Made by a program: the position numbers and the translations under genes. Source: Cryptomeria japonica (Eukaryota; Streptophyta; Pinopsida; Cupressales; Cupressaceae). Taken from it: a stretch of DNA of 64,000 bases. The number at the start of each line of letters is the position of its first letter. Position 1 is the stretch's first letter. Where the stretch lies: NCBI RefSeq assembly GCF_030272615.1, contig NC_081412.1:21780432-21844431 (forward strand), read 5' to 3'. This document shows, one piece after another, positions 1-12,574 of this stretch. The notes under the pieces are model-generated. The model had not been told where the DNA came from and ran no database searches. It worked only from the letters and a program-made list of their open reading frames with translations.

Positions 1-334
1 CTTTATAGCGCTCACCTCATATTCACCTTAAGGCCGACTTGGTAATTAATAAGGCAATTTAAAACGATTTTTAAATCAATAATAAAGGCCGACCTCAATA
101 AAACAAATAAATACCAAGCGCTATATTTAATTTTTAAATTGATTAATTAATTATTTGCCAACGTTTTTATTTAATAAATTCGATTTTCCTTTACAAGGCA
201 AAAAAAACAATTAATTAATGAATACCATGCGCTATTTAAATGCTTTTAATTAAATATCGATTTTCCTAGCATTTAAATAAATTCAAAAATGTGTTTGAGC
301 GCCAAAATTTGGAGAGTGGAAAATTACAAACCTC
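1..334. other. AT-rich non-coding lead-in to the palindrome array
   Basis: No gene is visible. The stretch is very A+T-rich and holds two related segments, near 113 and 222, each with the word GCGCTAT followed by TTTAA-rich sequence, and several AAGGC words. It has no copy of the 35-bp palindrome that begins at 335, so the array boundary is sharp here. It may belong to the same repeat as the array, which I cannot prove. Confidence 0.4.
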
Positions 335-2505
335 ATCGCCCTGGTCCCTGACTGAGGGACAGGAGCGATCCATTAACTTGTCTTGATTCTTGCAATTTTG
401 ACGTTCAAAGTCTTTATCTCCACGTTGAACTTGGCATTTTCGCTAGGGATTTCGAGCTAAAGTGTCTTGCTTGTGTGAATAAATGCCTTTTATGACTACT
501 ATCGCCCTGGTCCCTTGGAGAGGGACAGGAGCGATCTAGATGTTTTCACTTAGATCTTGCATATTTAATCTCCAATTTTCATCATAAGGTGAATAATAAC
601 ATTGTTTCTTTACTCCACGCTTGTCTCACTTGACTTCTACAAGGCGTATTTGATGTTTGGAAGGTTATCGCCTTGGTCCCTTGGAGAGGGACAGGAGTGA
701 TCCTTGTCTTCTAGCTTGAAATTCTTCGTTCTTGACTTTAACTCCTCGTTCATCACCTTTCAAAAGACGTTTCAATCCCTTTGCAACTTGGTTTTGACAT
801 AATCTTCGAATGACAACAAGTGCTTTAGCAAATATCGCCCTGGTCCCTTGGAGAGGGACAGGAGCGATCCTGGTGTCCTGGCTCAAATTTGCAAACTTTC
901 AATCTTTGTTTCTTATTCAGAGTCTTCCAAATGGCGTCCTCGATCTTGCCTATCTTTGCATTGTCTTGATTTTGAAGGAGCATGAGTGTTTTAATGAAAA
1001 TCGCTTTGGTCCTTGTCCAAAGGATAGGAGCGATATAAGTTCCTTGGCTTGATTGATAGCATTTTGTCGTTTGGAACCTTTGTATATCATCTTCAAAAGA
1101 TACCTTTGACCCTGTGCGACCTTGCAAAACCTTGACTTAACGTCATTTTGGAAAGATTTGGCAAATATAATAGATATCGCTCTGGTCCCTTGGAGAGGGA
1201 CAGGAGCGAACTTCAAGGTCCTGGGTTCATGCTTGCCTTCTTCAACTTGCAATTACTTTCAACGCGTAAAATGAAGTCCCTTGATCCTCCTTGGTCGCTT
1301 GATGCTTGTTTAACTTTTGAAAAATTGGCATTTATGAGAATTTCGCTCTGGTCCCTGCCTGAGGGACAGGAGCGAATTAAGTGTCTTGGTACAAATCTTT
1401 CAATGTTAGCGACTTTTGATGCTTTGTGCTTGATGGAGATGCTTCGAAACGTCCTTGCCACCATGTATCCGGTACTTGGAGTGTCTTGAACTTGAAGAAA
1501 AGGCAACATACTCATTACATCGCCCTGGTCCCTTGGAGAGGGACAAGAGCGATCTTGCTCTTGTGGGCTTCATCTCACCTTGTCACCTTCAAAATTTATC
1601 TTCGACGGATTCGTAATGTACCTTTCCACTCATCCATGCCTTGGAATCCATTATAACTTGGCAAGAAATCATTGAAGACAAAAATCGCTCTGGTCCCTGC
1701 CTGAGGGACAGGAGCGAACTTGGGCATTTGGGTCCCTTGTTGATGTTTCATAATCTTCAATTTGTCTTCAACGAGTTCAAGTCACATCTTTTCTTGCCTT
1801 CAAACCAAAAACTTGCTTGATCTTCGCCCAGTGCATACCCTATGAAGAATTTCGCTCTGGTCCCTGGGAGAGGGACGGGAGCTACAATAGACTTCGCCCT
1901 GGTCCCTGACTGAGGGACAGGAGCGATTTTTGCATTTTGGTTCATTTTTCTTCATGACGGCACTTCAAGTTATATTCATTTGGTAAAATGCATCTCTTTG
2001 GACTTCTTCAAATCATCAAGTTGTTAAAATCCTGCGAGGACAAAGCAATGTCAGACTTTAAGCTCCGGTCCTTCACTGAGGGACAGGAGCGAAATTTGCT
2101 CTCTAGGCCAAATCGTTACAATTTTCACCATGAAATGTCTTTGCTAGGGAAGATATCATCCTGCCTCAAGCTATGAATAAAAGTTAATGTCCAAAAAAAG
2201 TCTAAAATTGTGCATATAAAGAAAATCGCTCTGGTCCTTCAGTGAGGGACAGGAGCGAATTTGACCTTCTAGGCAAAAACTTCATCATTTCATTGCTCTT
2301 GATCAAGTCTGGATGCTCTATCATGCTCATTTTGCCCTTCACCATGCCTTTGATGTCTCAATTCGTCCAAACAAGGTCAGGAATGGCTCAAATAAGTATT
2401 ATCGCTCTAGTCCCTTGCTGAGGGACAGGAGCGCTTCGCCTTGGTCCTCCTGGGAGGGACAGGAGCGAAATTCGCTCTGGATCCTCAGTGAAGGACAGGA
2501 GCGAA
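335..2505. repeat. Array of 16 imperfect 35-bp palindromes at ~166-bp period
   Basis: The 35-bp unit has a left arm close to ATCGCYCTGGTCCCT, a 5-base loop (TGGAG, GACTG, GCCTG and others) and a right arm close to AGGGACAGGAGCGAW. Copies start at 335, 501, 667, 834, 1000, 1176, 1342, 1519, 1684, 1851, 1893, 2058, 2225, 2401, 2435 and 2471. Start-to-start spacing is 165-167 bp nine times and 176-177 bp three times; 1851/1893 and 2401/2435/2471 are close-packed. The intervening ~131 bp share a CTTG/TTC-rich texture but align poorly by eye, so only the palindrome is conserved. As RNA each unit could fold into a 15-bp stem with one or two mismatches. The copy at 1851 has a damaged right arm. No frame runs through it convincingly. 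Confidence 0.9.
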
Positions 2506-2669
2506 ATTTGACTTTTCGAACTCTCTATCAGGATAACTTTTATGGAATATAACATTTAAGTATTCTTATACTTTAAGTTATATTCCATATATACTTTCAG
2601 GATGTTTGAGAGTGGTTTCAGACCTCCAGGAGTTATATTGCAAAATCTAGTTTTTTGAGGTTTTTCAGT

Positions 2670-2735
2670 TTCCAGACTTAGTCAAATTTCAGGATCAGGA
2701 CATTCCAGACTTAGCCAAATTTCAGGATCAGGACC
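2670..2735. repeat. 33-bp tandem duplication
   Basis: Two adjacent 33-bp units (2670-2702 and 2703-2735) beginning TTCCAGACTTAG differ at two positions. They lie between the palindrome array and the start of the short LTR element at 2898. Confidence 0.8.
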
Positions 2736-2897
2736 TCACTCAAGCCGGACTTGCTACCCTATTGATCTCCTGAGCGACACTCAAAATGCAAAGGCTAACT
2801 AACAAAACCCTAAAAAAACCTAAAGAACAAACCCTAAAAAGCAAAAAAGCATGGGTCCCCATTTGCAATGGGGCGATGTGTGAAAACGTCACAACAG

Positions 2898-4882
2898 CGC
2901 CCTAACAAGTAATTACCCATCCTCTATTAGAGTTGATGATTATGAAAGGAGTAAGGATGGGGGCTAAAATATGGTAATTATCACCTGTATTATGAATATT
3001 AATTGTTCCTTAGTACTAATAATCTAATCTAAGGCATAATGATGTATGTTAATTACTGGGAAACACGCAGCCTCCTAGTAGGGGTCATTACAAATGGTAT
3101 CAAAGCTTTGATCCTACCATCCTGTAGGGTAAAGATGAATCAATGAATCATTCTAGTCAATGAGAAGGAATCTAACAATACGTGTATTTGTGTGTATGCT
3201 CCGTGTTTGCATATATCCATGTGTATGCTTCATGTTTTTATGTGTATGCTCCATGTTTGGTTTATACTTGATGTGTTTGACTACTCCATGAGTGTCTATA
3301 ATTACTATATACATATCCCTATCATCATAAAATCTCTATTTTTGGTAAACCAAAAGAGATATGAATTTATTGTGGAAAGAACATTGCAATTGAGGTCATA
3401 GATGTGTATCATGCTTCTAATCCTCTTCTCAATATATGGGAAGTTCGTCCTTACTTTGTCTCGAAAAGATATCCATATCCATAGGACCAACCAATGCAAT
3501 TCTTACGATTTCAATTGATGAGAGAAAACTTGTCTTAAATTAAACCCCCAAATTTCCAACTATTGGTCATAACTCACTTTCAACTTAAAAGGTAAAAACA
3601 GATATGCCTTAGTTCAAATCTGCAACATGTGATAATATCAGAGTGGAGTCATCTTGACCACTCCCTCTGTGCTCATCCCAATTTTTAATTGTTTGAGAAC
3701 AAGCAATCTTGGGCAAGGCGGACTGTAATGACCCTGAAATTTGAAATACACTAGAAGACAAAGGACACTAGAAAACAAAATACACTAGAAGACAAAATAT
3801 ACTAAAAGACAAAAAAATTAGAAGGGATACATGGTGTCATGGCCCAACCATAAGTAAGAATTATCAATGGGCAGCAGGAGTGAAGTAAAAACAACGATTG
3901 TGATTAATATTAAGGTAGCGATTAAGATGTTACAAAGATAGTAATAAAGGTTAACAAAAGGCAGCGAATAGTTAGTTCATTTACATCAATAAACATTAAT
4001 ATATTAATTAACATTGACTGTTTGATTAGTCAATGATTTGCTTAAGGAGAAACATAAAACAGTACTTATTTCTAAGGAAGAGGCATCGGGTAGTTTGAAG
4101 AGACACCATACTTGGGAAGGTGGTGACCATGGTTAAAGACACAACCTTTCACTTCCTGTTGAGGGGTATATAAAACCAGATCAGCATTCAAGGAAGAAGG
4201 GGCAATCCAGATTGGAAAACATATCCAGCGATTAACTGAAGGAAGGACAAAAATCAAATAAGATCAGATATTCATAAATAAGTATATATACAGAAAATTG
4301 TCTTATTTATAAAACTTCACAATTTTCTGTGGCATTAAAAGAATGAATGTATTAGGCATAAAATAAGACATATCAGTCCATGGATGAGGAACAGAACAGA
4401 AATAATGTCAATAAGATTTGTATTTGCTAATAATAGGGAAATCAGATTTATATGAAATTATGATTAATTTCATTAATTTGCTTATATAATCATAGTGCCA
4501 GAGAGATTAGCATATTAAGGACCTAATTAGTCATTCTATATTGCCCCTCATGAGGGTAGGTTGGTTTTGTTAAGGGAAAGGCGGAGTAATTCCATCCCAA
4601 AATAGGTAAGCCCCAAGAGGTGGTATGGACAGGTGTTCCTAAAACCCTTGGGCCTATTTCTGGAGAAGGTTTCCTAGTGCCCTAACAAGTAATTCCCCAT
4701 CCTCTATTAGGGTTGATGGTTAGGAAAGGAGTAAGGATTGGGGTCTAAATATGGTAATTAGCACTTGTATTATGAATATTAATTGTTCCTTAGTATTAAT
4801 AATCTAGTTTAAGGCATAATGATGTATAATGATGTATGTTAATTACTGGGAAACAGGCAGTCTCCTAGTAGGGGGCATTACA
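2898..4882 (+). mobile_element. Short coding-free LTR retrotransposon (TRIM-like)
   Basis: Two direct repeats, 2898-3092 (195 bp) and 4678-4882 (205 bp), are about 90% identical and end in GGCATTACA or GGTCATTACA. The right copy has an extra 10-bp duplication of an ATGATGTATA word. TGGTATCAAAGC at 3095-3106, three bases after the left repeat, is the usual initiator-tRNA-Met primer site of plant copia-type elements. The 1.6-kb interior has no frame resembling Gag or Pol. Length, short LTRs and lack of coding fit a TRIM-class non-autonomous element. The flanking five bases do not match (AACAG and TTTAG), so the target duplication has decayed or my left boundary is slightly off; the left LTR also starts CG rather than TG. 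Confidence 0.7.
3095..3106 (+). other. Primer binding site of the TRIM-like element
   Basis: TGGTATCAAAGC lies three bases after the left LTR. It is complementary to the 3' end of plant initiator methionine tRNA apart from one common G/A variant. Confidence 0.7.
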
Positions 4883-5905
4883 TTTAGTTATAGAATGCTA
4901 TTTGTAAACAAATTATATTGTTGGAATTGTTATTTTTGGGCAAAAATCAGGCATACCCCAATAGGTGACATTAAAAAATATGTGATACTAACAGTACAAA
5001 CCTGCTGTTAATAAGAAAATGCAAGTACCTATTTTGGAAACAGTCATTGGTAATGCTAATGAACTTGTGGCATAGGCAATGTTGTATCAAGACCTCCTTG
5101 ACTAGATAATCTTAAATTCTTCTGTAATAGTATATGCCATGTAAAAGAAAAACATTTCAGCTTTTTTAATATTTTCGACATAACAAATTATTGCAGGTTT
5201 CAAAGGCATTATTTACAGTATTAATGTGTGATGCCCTCTCTTTGAGGCATTGACTTGTTCTGTTTCCATGAAAGTGTTAATTCCTTAGAAGGATTTAAAT
5301 CCATGAGAAACATTTGTTCATCAGTGTAATATAACTCATTTAAGTTCAGTTTCTTACTAACTTTGATCAAAATACAGAATTTGTCTGCTTGGCATGTACA
5401 CTGTATAGTTTAAAAATTGGTATAGATAATACTAATATTGTATCTCTTGCTGCAGGATTATGAGGTCAAAGACTAATCAAATAACAAGCATGAACTGTGG
5501 CAAGAAGATTGTGAATCTAACTTTGAACTCGGTAGATATCTTTGTTTCTGAGTCAATGTAATACTAACACATGCTAGAATTGGATAAAACTCAAATGGGT
5601 GCCTTTGATCGTCTTTCATGATAAAATTCCTTTTTTTTCAAGTATTTTGAGTGAGGGCTAGAACTGGAGTTACATGAAGAAGAAAGTAGATGAAATTATA
5701 TGAAAATATTTTGTTTTCACATAACAATAGTGCCGTGTAATTCAGTTGGCCAAAGACAGAATAAAACAACCACAATATAGGCATGAATAAAATAGGTTCT
5801 ATTATAAGTGAATGAGTCTAGTTACTCTGAACCTTGGTTCGTAGCATAAAGAGCTATCATAGTCACACTCTTGTGAACTGTTATCTTTCCATGGCTTCAA
5901 ACTAT
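4883..5905. other. Intergenic AT-rich DNA, no gene seen
   Basis: Nothing coding is supported on either strand. Only short AT-rich frames occur and no recognisable transposon domain is present. Confidence 0.4.
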
Positions 5906-6091
5906 TGAAATCAGGACAAAAAATGAGCAATTTGAATTATTGAATGAGAAGTACTATGTACATTATTATGTCAGTTATTGGTTTAATTGACCATTTAGCC
6001 ACCTAATTTTTTAACAACAATGATATTAACTATTGTTATTGTTAATAGTATATTATGATGTAATATAGTATTCTATTCTAATAGTTGCCCA
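5906..6091 (-). repeat. 3' LTR of copia relic
   Basis: It matches 11653-11833 through shared blocks such as ATGAGCAATTTG, TTATTGGTTTAAT and TTATGATGTAATATA. On the minus strand it starts TGGGCAACTATTAG, a few bases after the RNase H stop codon. Confidence 0.75.
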
Positions 6092-6094
6092 CTT

Positions 6095-9000
6095 ATTACA
6101 TCATTTTCTCAAGAGTACAAGTCAAGAAGTTTTGAAAGTTTTCAAACTTCACTGCTGCAACTGATTTGGTAAAAATGTCATCACATTGCTCTTGAGTTGA
6201 ACAATGCTAGAGCTGAATATTTTGTTGTTGAACATGTTCTCGAATGAAATTGCCCCCAACCTCAATGTGTTTTGTACGCTCATGAAATACTAGATTCCAA
6301 ACAGGTTTTAAGACACCCTAATTGTCACAAAACAGAATTATAGGTTGTATTTCAAGTGTGTTCATCCCTATCAAAATATGACAACCATATCACTTTGTAA
6401 ACAACTCAACCTACAAAGCAATATTCTACTTCTCTAAGTGAGCAATAATGGTTTGTTGCTTACTCCCCAATGATATTGGACCAAGCCCCAAAAAGAGTAC
6501 AAAATCCAAAAGTGAATTTTTTTTCATCCAAGGAACATACATAGTACACTTCCATGTATTCTGTCAAAACAGATTTACCACTCTAATTATATTACAGGCT
6601 ATGTTCCACTATACTATGAACATATCTCAACGGTCACTTCACTGCTTTCTTGTGTCATGCCTTGAGTTCCCACATGAAGCATTAAAAATATCCTTATAGC
6701 ATAGCCAATATTTGGCCTAGTGTACGTCAAGTAGATGAGACTTGAAATCAACCAGTGATGAAGAGTTGTATTCACTTAAGGTGATAGATTATTATTTGAT
6801 AGTTGTAAGTTTGTCTCCTTTGTTGTTGACATTGGCTTACAATCTTACCATCTTGAATTTCTCAAGCATTATCTTGGCATATTTCACCTAAGGTAAAAAT
6901 ATATGATTTTTCTTTTGCCACATTTCAAGTCCAAGATAATATGCAAAAGCCCAAGATATGTCATGTCAAATGATTGCTTGTGATCATTCTTTTTTGTTTC
7001 AACTACCAATGTCACAATCCTCCTCGCTTGGTCTTTGAGATAAAGGTCAAGTTCATATGGATTCCTAGTGACAAAATCTTGATATAGATGATTTGGAAGC
7101 CTATTTCAAATCTTGGAGATCTTTTGCAAGTCGACAGAGTTTACTCTCTTACTAGGTGTAATGTATCCCTTACATTGAATCATAAAAACCTCTTCCTTGA
7201 GATATCCATTCAAAAAATCACTCTTAACATCCATTTGATGAACTTGCCAACCAAACTAAGTTGTCATTGCAAAAACCAGTGATGATCTTGATTTGTGCAA
7301 TGGGAGCAACTATTTTCTCATAGTCAATGCCTTCTTTTTGTGCATAGCCCTTAGCCATAAGTTGGGCCTTCTACTTGACAATACTTCCATCTAATTTGTA
7401 TTTTATCTTAAACACCCATTTGCATCCAATAGCTTTCTTCCCTAGTGGAAGATCAACAAGTTTCCAAGTGTTGTTTTTAATCAATGCGGCATCCATGTCA
7501 TCTTTCTGAGACTAACTCAAGAGACCACTTTACAAATTTTGGTTTTGTTTTCCGTATCACCATGCACATGAGAGCCAAATTTTCTTCCTCACAAGCCTTG
7601 TTGCAAGTATTTGCCCTTATAGGAAACATATGAAAAAATACATCTGAATCTATGTCCTTCATGATGGTGTAATACCACTTGGGTATCTTGTGCACAACAA
7701 ATGAGCACGAGGATAAAGGTTTCTCTTTCCAAAACAAATTTTCACCACTTTCTTCTTCATTTCAAAACATCCTCAATTTCATGTTCTTCACCCTCATATA
7801 TTTTTCGTCCTTGTTTCAAAACAATTGATGTTTCAATAGGTTTGCTACAAACATTCTCATTATCAAAAACATCTTTGTTGAAGTGTAACTTCTTTGGAGT
7901 TGAATCCATGAACTGATAACCCTTTGACTTTGACTTGTATCTAAGAAAGATACACTTTGAGAACTTATTAGCCAACTTGTTCATTTGCACCTTGAGAATG
8001 TGTTGTAAACCTGAACACCTTGAGATGTGAAATTAAGAGCCTTTTTCTTGTGCAAGCTTCTTCAAAAGTGATGCCATCTAGCACCTTCGTGAGTGCCCTA
8101 TTCAACAAATACTCATACGTATTAACCACTTCTACTGAAAATGAAGGAACCAAATCTGCATCCTTTTATACTTCACACCATTTCTATGGTGGAGAATTTA
8201 TGTCTATACAACACCATTCTATTGAGGTGTGTATGCAAGGATTAATACTAGTATTACCTATATTTAAAAAATATATGTAAAATATGCCAAGAGATATCTT
8301 ATAATAGAAGAGAATCATCTGTAAAATAAATGTCCTGCATGCAAAAAGCTGTGAATCCAGCTGGAGACAAGTGGTGAGGGTTCTATTTTATTTGGAGTAA
8401 TAAAATAACACCTCCACAAAAGCTGAAACATGACATATTTCATGCATTTACCCGTCATTTGCGTGTCAAATTGTTTTACAAATGGATTTTGTTTACGGAC
8501 ATTTTGATGTCATTGTAGATGCCTCTCGGCATAATAAGCAAATTGTCTTGGGAGGACTACCAAATGACCTTTCAGCAAAGGCTCTGACTTATTTTAACAT
8601 TGCAAATACTTGATGTGTGCTAGTCAAGCAATATGCTCGCATCTTCCTAGTGAACCCACAAATAGGTGAAAGCATTGAGCATGATTATGACCTAATGTCA
8701 TTAATCCAAACATATCAATATGCGCCAAATACAAAGAACCATGAGCTCACTTATTTGCAACAAGCAAGGACGCCCAATATTTCTTAACAAGATAGCTGGA
8801 GTAAGATCTTTTGTTTTCTTAACAAGGCTAAATCCTTGCACCATGTCATGTCTATTCAAAGCAACATGATAGCCAACATTAAGATAACCAAATTATTTAT
8901 ACCATAGTGTTGTAGATAATTGTGCCAATATTGTGAGGGTGTTATCTTCATGTGAAACATTAACAAGTTGAAACATTTTTCCAAACCTTGAGGCATGGGC

Positions 9001-9540
9001 AACAATTGCTTGATTGTAAGACTTGTCTCAAATGAGATGTAGTTTCTCACCATCTTGTTGACCAAACAAGATTTCAAGTTGTGCTCATGTATCTAACCTA
9101 TTAACAAGAGGTTCTTAGTGAGACCTATAGAGTAAAGAACATAAGTTGACATGTGCAATTTTTTAGTATAGTGAAATGTCATCAATGACCTAAACTTCAT
9201 AAGCATTATCATTTCCCAATGAGACTTGTCCATATGAAGTAGAATTAGTCAAGGTGATGAATCCCTCTTTTTCAACTATCATATGGATGAAAGCACCTAA
9301 ATCAACATACCATTTTAGTGGCATTGAAGAAGATGTGGATGTTTCTACAACATATAGGAAGTCCTCTTCATTAGAATCTTATGTAGAAGCAGCATTTCCT
9401 TGTTATTTGTGAATCTTCTTCTTCTTGTCCCCTTGGGTTTTCTGGTGTGGCTTTTGCTGCCTTAGCTCTCTGTAAGCGAAGTTGTAACAGCATTCTTGGG
9501 GTGTATGCAATATCTTACCACAAATGCGGCACTTTTTTTT
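6095..9540 (-). pseudogene. Decayed copia gag-pol (zinc knuckle to RNase H)
   Basis: Read on the minus strand. A Gag zinc knuckle CRICGKILHTPQEC (C-X2-C-X4-H-X4-C) is at 9490-9531. The protease motif at 9280-9312 reads WYVDLGAFIHM, with the serine of the usual D-S-G-A replaced by leucine. Integrase remnants run from about 8900 to 7757, including a decayed version of the motif that normally reads PYTPQQNG near 8240 and a C-terminal block ending near 7757 with CIFLRYKSKSKGY. Reverse transcriptase starts near 7450 (KWVFKIKYKLDGS) and is followed by AKGYAQKEGIDYEK; I do not find the YVDD motif, so part of the RT core is deleted. RNase H ends at about 6095, containing FHERTKHIEV and DIFTKSVAAVKFEN. 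More than a dozen stops and shifts make this a pseudogene. Role if intact: reverse transcription and integration. Confidence 0.85.
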
Positions 9541-10346
9541 GCAAACCAACTATATTGTTTTGGTTTGGGCACACCACTCTAACATTCAAGTTTCTTTCCT
9601 CATTGTTGCAATCCAAGTGTATGAGTGTCTATGGAGTTTGTGGTCTCATATTGAATTGTTTCATTCTATTGAAACAAATTCACCAACTCTTCCAATATGG
9701 CATTTTTGCTAGCCACTTTCAAACAAGCGACAAACACTCAAAAAGAAGAGGGCAACTCTCTTAAGACAATTGGTACAAGAGAGGCATTACAATGTTTTCC
9801 CCTAATGCTTGGATTGATTACCACAATTCCACTACTCTCCTGAAGAATTGCTTCAATTTTTTGACCACTTTATGTTCTCAAACAAAACAACTTACTCTAG
9901 AGATGAAGAATTAGATCTTGATTATTTGCTTCATATATCATTTTCAATTTGTCCCAAGTGTCTCACACTTTTGGCAATTCCAATATGAGGTTGGCCCTCA
10001 TCAATAACTCCAAACAAAGTGATACATTAAATCTTCTTTACTCAATTGCATTTACTACAAGCATTGTAATAGTGTTGATTACAATATCCCCACAAGTCTT
10101 CAAACTCCAATCGTGTTTGACCTTAGTTTTCCATGTAGAGTAGTTATCACCTCTCAAAAGTTGGCAATCTAGAAGCATTTGAAGCCATTTCTATTGTCTA
10201 TGATGGTTATTTATCTCTCCTATTAGGTTTCCCTTTCTACATACTTTCCCAACCTGTATTCCAAGCCTCTAGCTATTCCCACCCTTCCAATATATCCATC
10301 AATACATGGAAGAAGTTGATCCTTTCTATATACTTGATGGCATGTG

Positions 10347-10428
10347 AAAGAGACCTTAAGGCACATAAGAGTGAGATAGTACATGGAAAAGAGACCTTAA
10401 GGCACATAAGAGCAAGATAGTACATAGC
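10347..10428. repeat. 41-bp tandem duplication
   Basis: Two 41-bp units each contain GAGACCTTAAGGCACATAAG and then GATAGTACAT. They lie in the non-coding leader of the copia relic. Confidence 0.8.
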
Positions 10429-11652
10429 AACTCGACAATACGTAAATGGGATCTATGAAGACAATGGCATCCTGACACAAGGTCACTCTATTGTGGAAAG
10501 ACAAGGTTCCAGTATACTTTGTGAGAACTACTCTCGCTTTTATAGCCTAACTACCATGCACAAAGGAATAGGAAATGAAATGAAAAATGAAAAAAAAAAT
10601 GACCCTTGTTTCTCCCCAACAAATTATATGGCTGATGGCAAATGATGTTATAGCTTTATTAGAAATTAGATACGATAATTTGTCACAGCTTTACCTATAA
10701 ATGTGAATTAGAGGCACCATTTATACTAAACATTGCTAACTTTGTTAAATGACAACAAAAAAATGGTTTATTTGATTTTATTTGATAGTCAAAAATGCTC
10801 TAAAAAGAGGAAATTGTCCTATTATATAAAAAAAAAATCTTTATATAATTTCAATTCTAATATAGTTGTCTTTTCTAATACTAGTTTGAACTATACATGA
10901 AATTAAATGTATTTCCCCCTTTTAAACCCAAAAAAATAGACTTTCGATTTCCCCCTTTTTTACCAAGATCTAAGCTTCCAATTTCCCCCTTTTTTTAATC
11001 AGAAAAAGGGAATTCTGATTTATTAACTGCTTTCTAGTTAAATGAGGCAAAAGAATGCAAAAAGGAAAAAATTGTCACTTTGCACCTTATTTTTACAACT
11101 TAACCTATATTTGCTCACAATTACTTTTCTTTATGCATTCATGTTTTGTATTGGGCACTAATCTCAAATTCTTTGAAAGGTTTAGAAAATTGCAATTATC
11201 AACATGAAAATGCAAACTCCCACCTTGCCTTTCTTCCACATGGCATTAAATATTTAGAAGACAACATCTCAAAATGGCACAATGGCTGACCTGTATGTGT
11301 TTATATATAGAGGATCACCAATGAAGAAGATATTGGAGGAGTGAGACAACAACTTCCAAGAATGGCTCAAGTGTGGAAGTTGTGTTTGTTGGATTAAGAG
11401 TTTAAAGAGCACTGTATCCATTACTATGTACCTATCTATCTCTATTGCCAATGTCGACTGTTGCAACATAGGCCTATATTTGAAGTTGATGCTCAATCAT
11501 CTATTCAACATCACAAGCAAGAAGAGCGCCTCAATATCTATGGATGACTTCTATTTGATAACAACTGATCAAGTAAAGTATGCAACTAAAGATACAAGCA
11601 TTCTCTCCTTTGCTCTTCACAAGACAATATCATCAATGCTTTGATACCATAC

Positions 11653-11833
11653 TGAATTCAAGAAAAGGCAATGAGCAATTTGTATTGTTGAATGAGAGAC
11701 AATATAGACATTGAAATGTTGCTTATTGGTTTAATCAACATTTCAACCACCTACCTATTTAACAATTATAATATGAACTGTTGTTGTTGCAAATAGCTTA
11801 TTATGATGTAATATAATATTTAATTATAACACA
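11653..11833 (-). repeat. 5' LTR of copia relic
   Basis: Partner of 5906-6091. Its minus-strand end reads TTGAATTCA, followed by GTA and the primer site TGGTATCAAAGC. Confidence 0.75.
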
Positions 11834-12574
11834 AAAATTAAGCATATTCTCATTTGCCTTTCATTGGAGACCTGGAGATGGATGCACATGGGGACTTAGA
11901 GGAAGATATAATTCTACAAAAGAGGGTGAAAGTAGCCAAATGAGAACCACAAGAATCCAGATGGATTGGGACCAAATGACAAACACCCAAGCAAGCAAAA
12001 TGGTACACCGAGGACAAGTGGGAAAAGCTTCTGCCACTTAGAAAGCATTAACATTTTGGAACCCAAGGCATCCTAAAAGGGAGACTATTATCCGTTAAAA
12101 ATTAAAACAAACACATCTTGCACCTCATAATTGTGAGACAACTATAGCATATTATGCCTCCCAAGTTTGTCCTAGAAAGAAGACCTATAACAAACTCAAA
12201 TAGCATCATTCCAATTGATACTGGATAAAAGGATAAAGTAGTCCATAAAAGGATACTCCCAAGCGCAAGTATGATGGAAGCACGATGTCAATGATTAAAA
12301 CTACAAGTGTTAGAGAGGTTGGGTGATGCCATATTCAATTGTATAATGGTAGGAGAAAGTTGTACACCTTTAGGAGGCATATAGAGTTGAGAGAAGTACA
12401 TGTGGAAGATTTGAGTTGCCACCTACTTCATATTTTCTCTTTATTGCTAAGTTCTTACTGTCCTGATTGAGCAACAAGCTTACATTCAAATTGTCTTTCA
12501 TTACATTTAACTATAGTCATTTTAGGTTTTTATACAATTTTATATATGAAAAACACTTAGAAAAGAGCATAAGT
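11834..12574. other. Intergenic stretch, no gene recognised
   Basis: There is no frame of useful length and no recognisable domain. The composition is less AT-rich than the neighbours. Confidence 0.35.

Larger units (their letters stand above)
5906..11833 (-). mobile_element. Old full-length Ty1-copia relic
   Basis: The two LTRs are 5906-6091 (3' LTR) and 11653-11833 (5' LTR), each with TG and CA ends on the minus strand and roughly three-quarters identical. On the minus strand the 5' LTR is followed by GTA and the primer site TGGTATCAAAGC (plus 11638-11649). Between the LTRs lie, in minus-strand order, a Gag zinc knuckle, protease, integrase, reverse transcriptase and RNase H remnants in normal copia order, interrupted by many stops and frameshifts. 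Target duplications are no longer recognisable. The relic lies downstream of the two visible DPB2 exons on the same strand, so it may sit inside a later intron of that gene; that is inference. Confidence 0.85.

Noticed and set aside
665-1656. Several short frames with a repeated VPWRGTGAI or VPLQGTRAI motif
   Set aside because: They are translations of the palindrome on either strand in different phases; the frames do not extend through the spacers.
335-2505. CRISPR array
   Set aside because: Palindromic repeats with even spacing look similar, but spacers are ~131 bp, repeats vary, there are no cas genes, and the DNA is from a plant nuclear genome.
8472-8620. Plus-strand translation resembling a gypsy integrase fragment
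   Set aside because: It lies inside a minus-strand copia relic, has no supporting motifs beyond a short stretch, and is probably coincidence.
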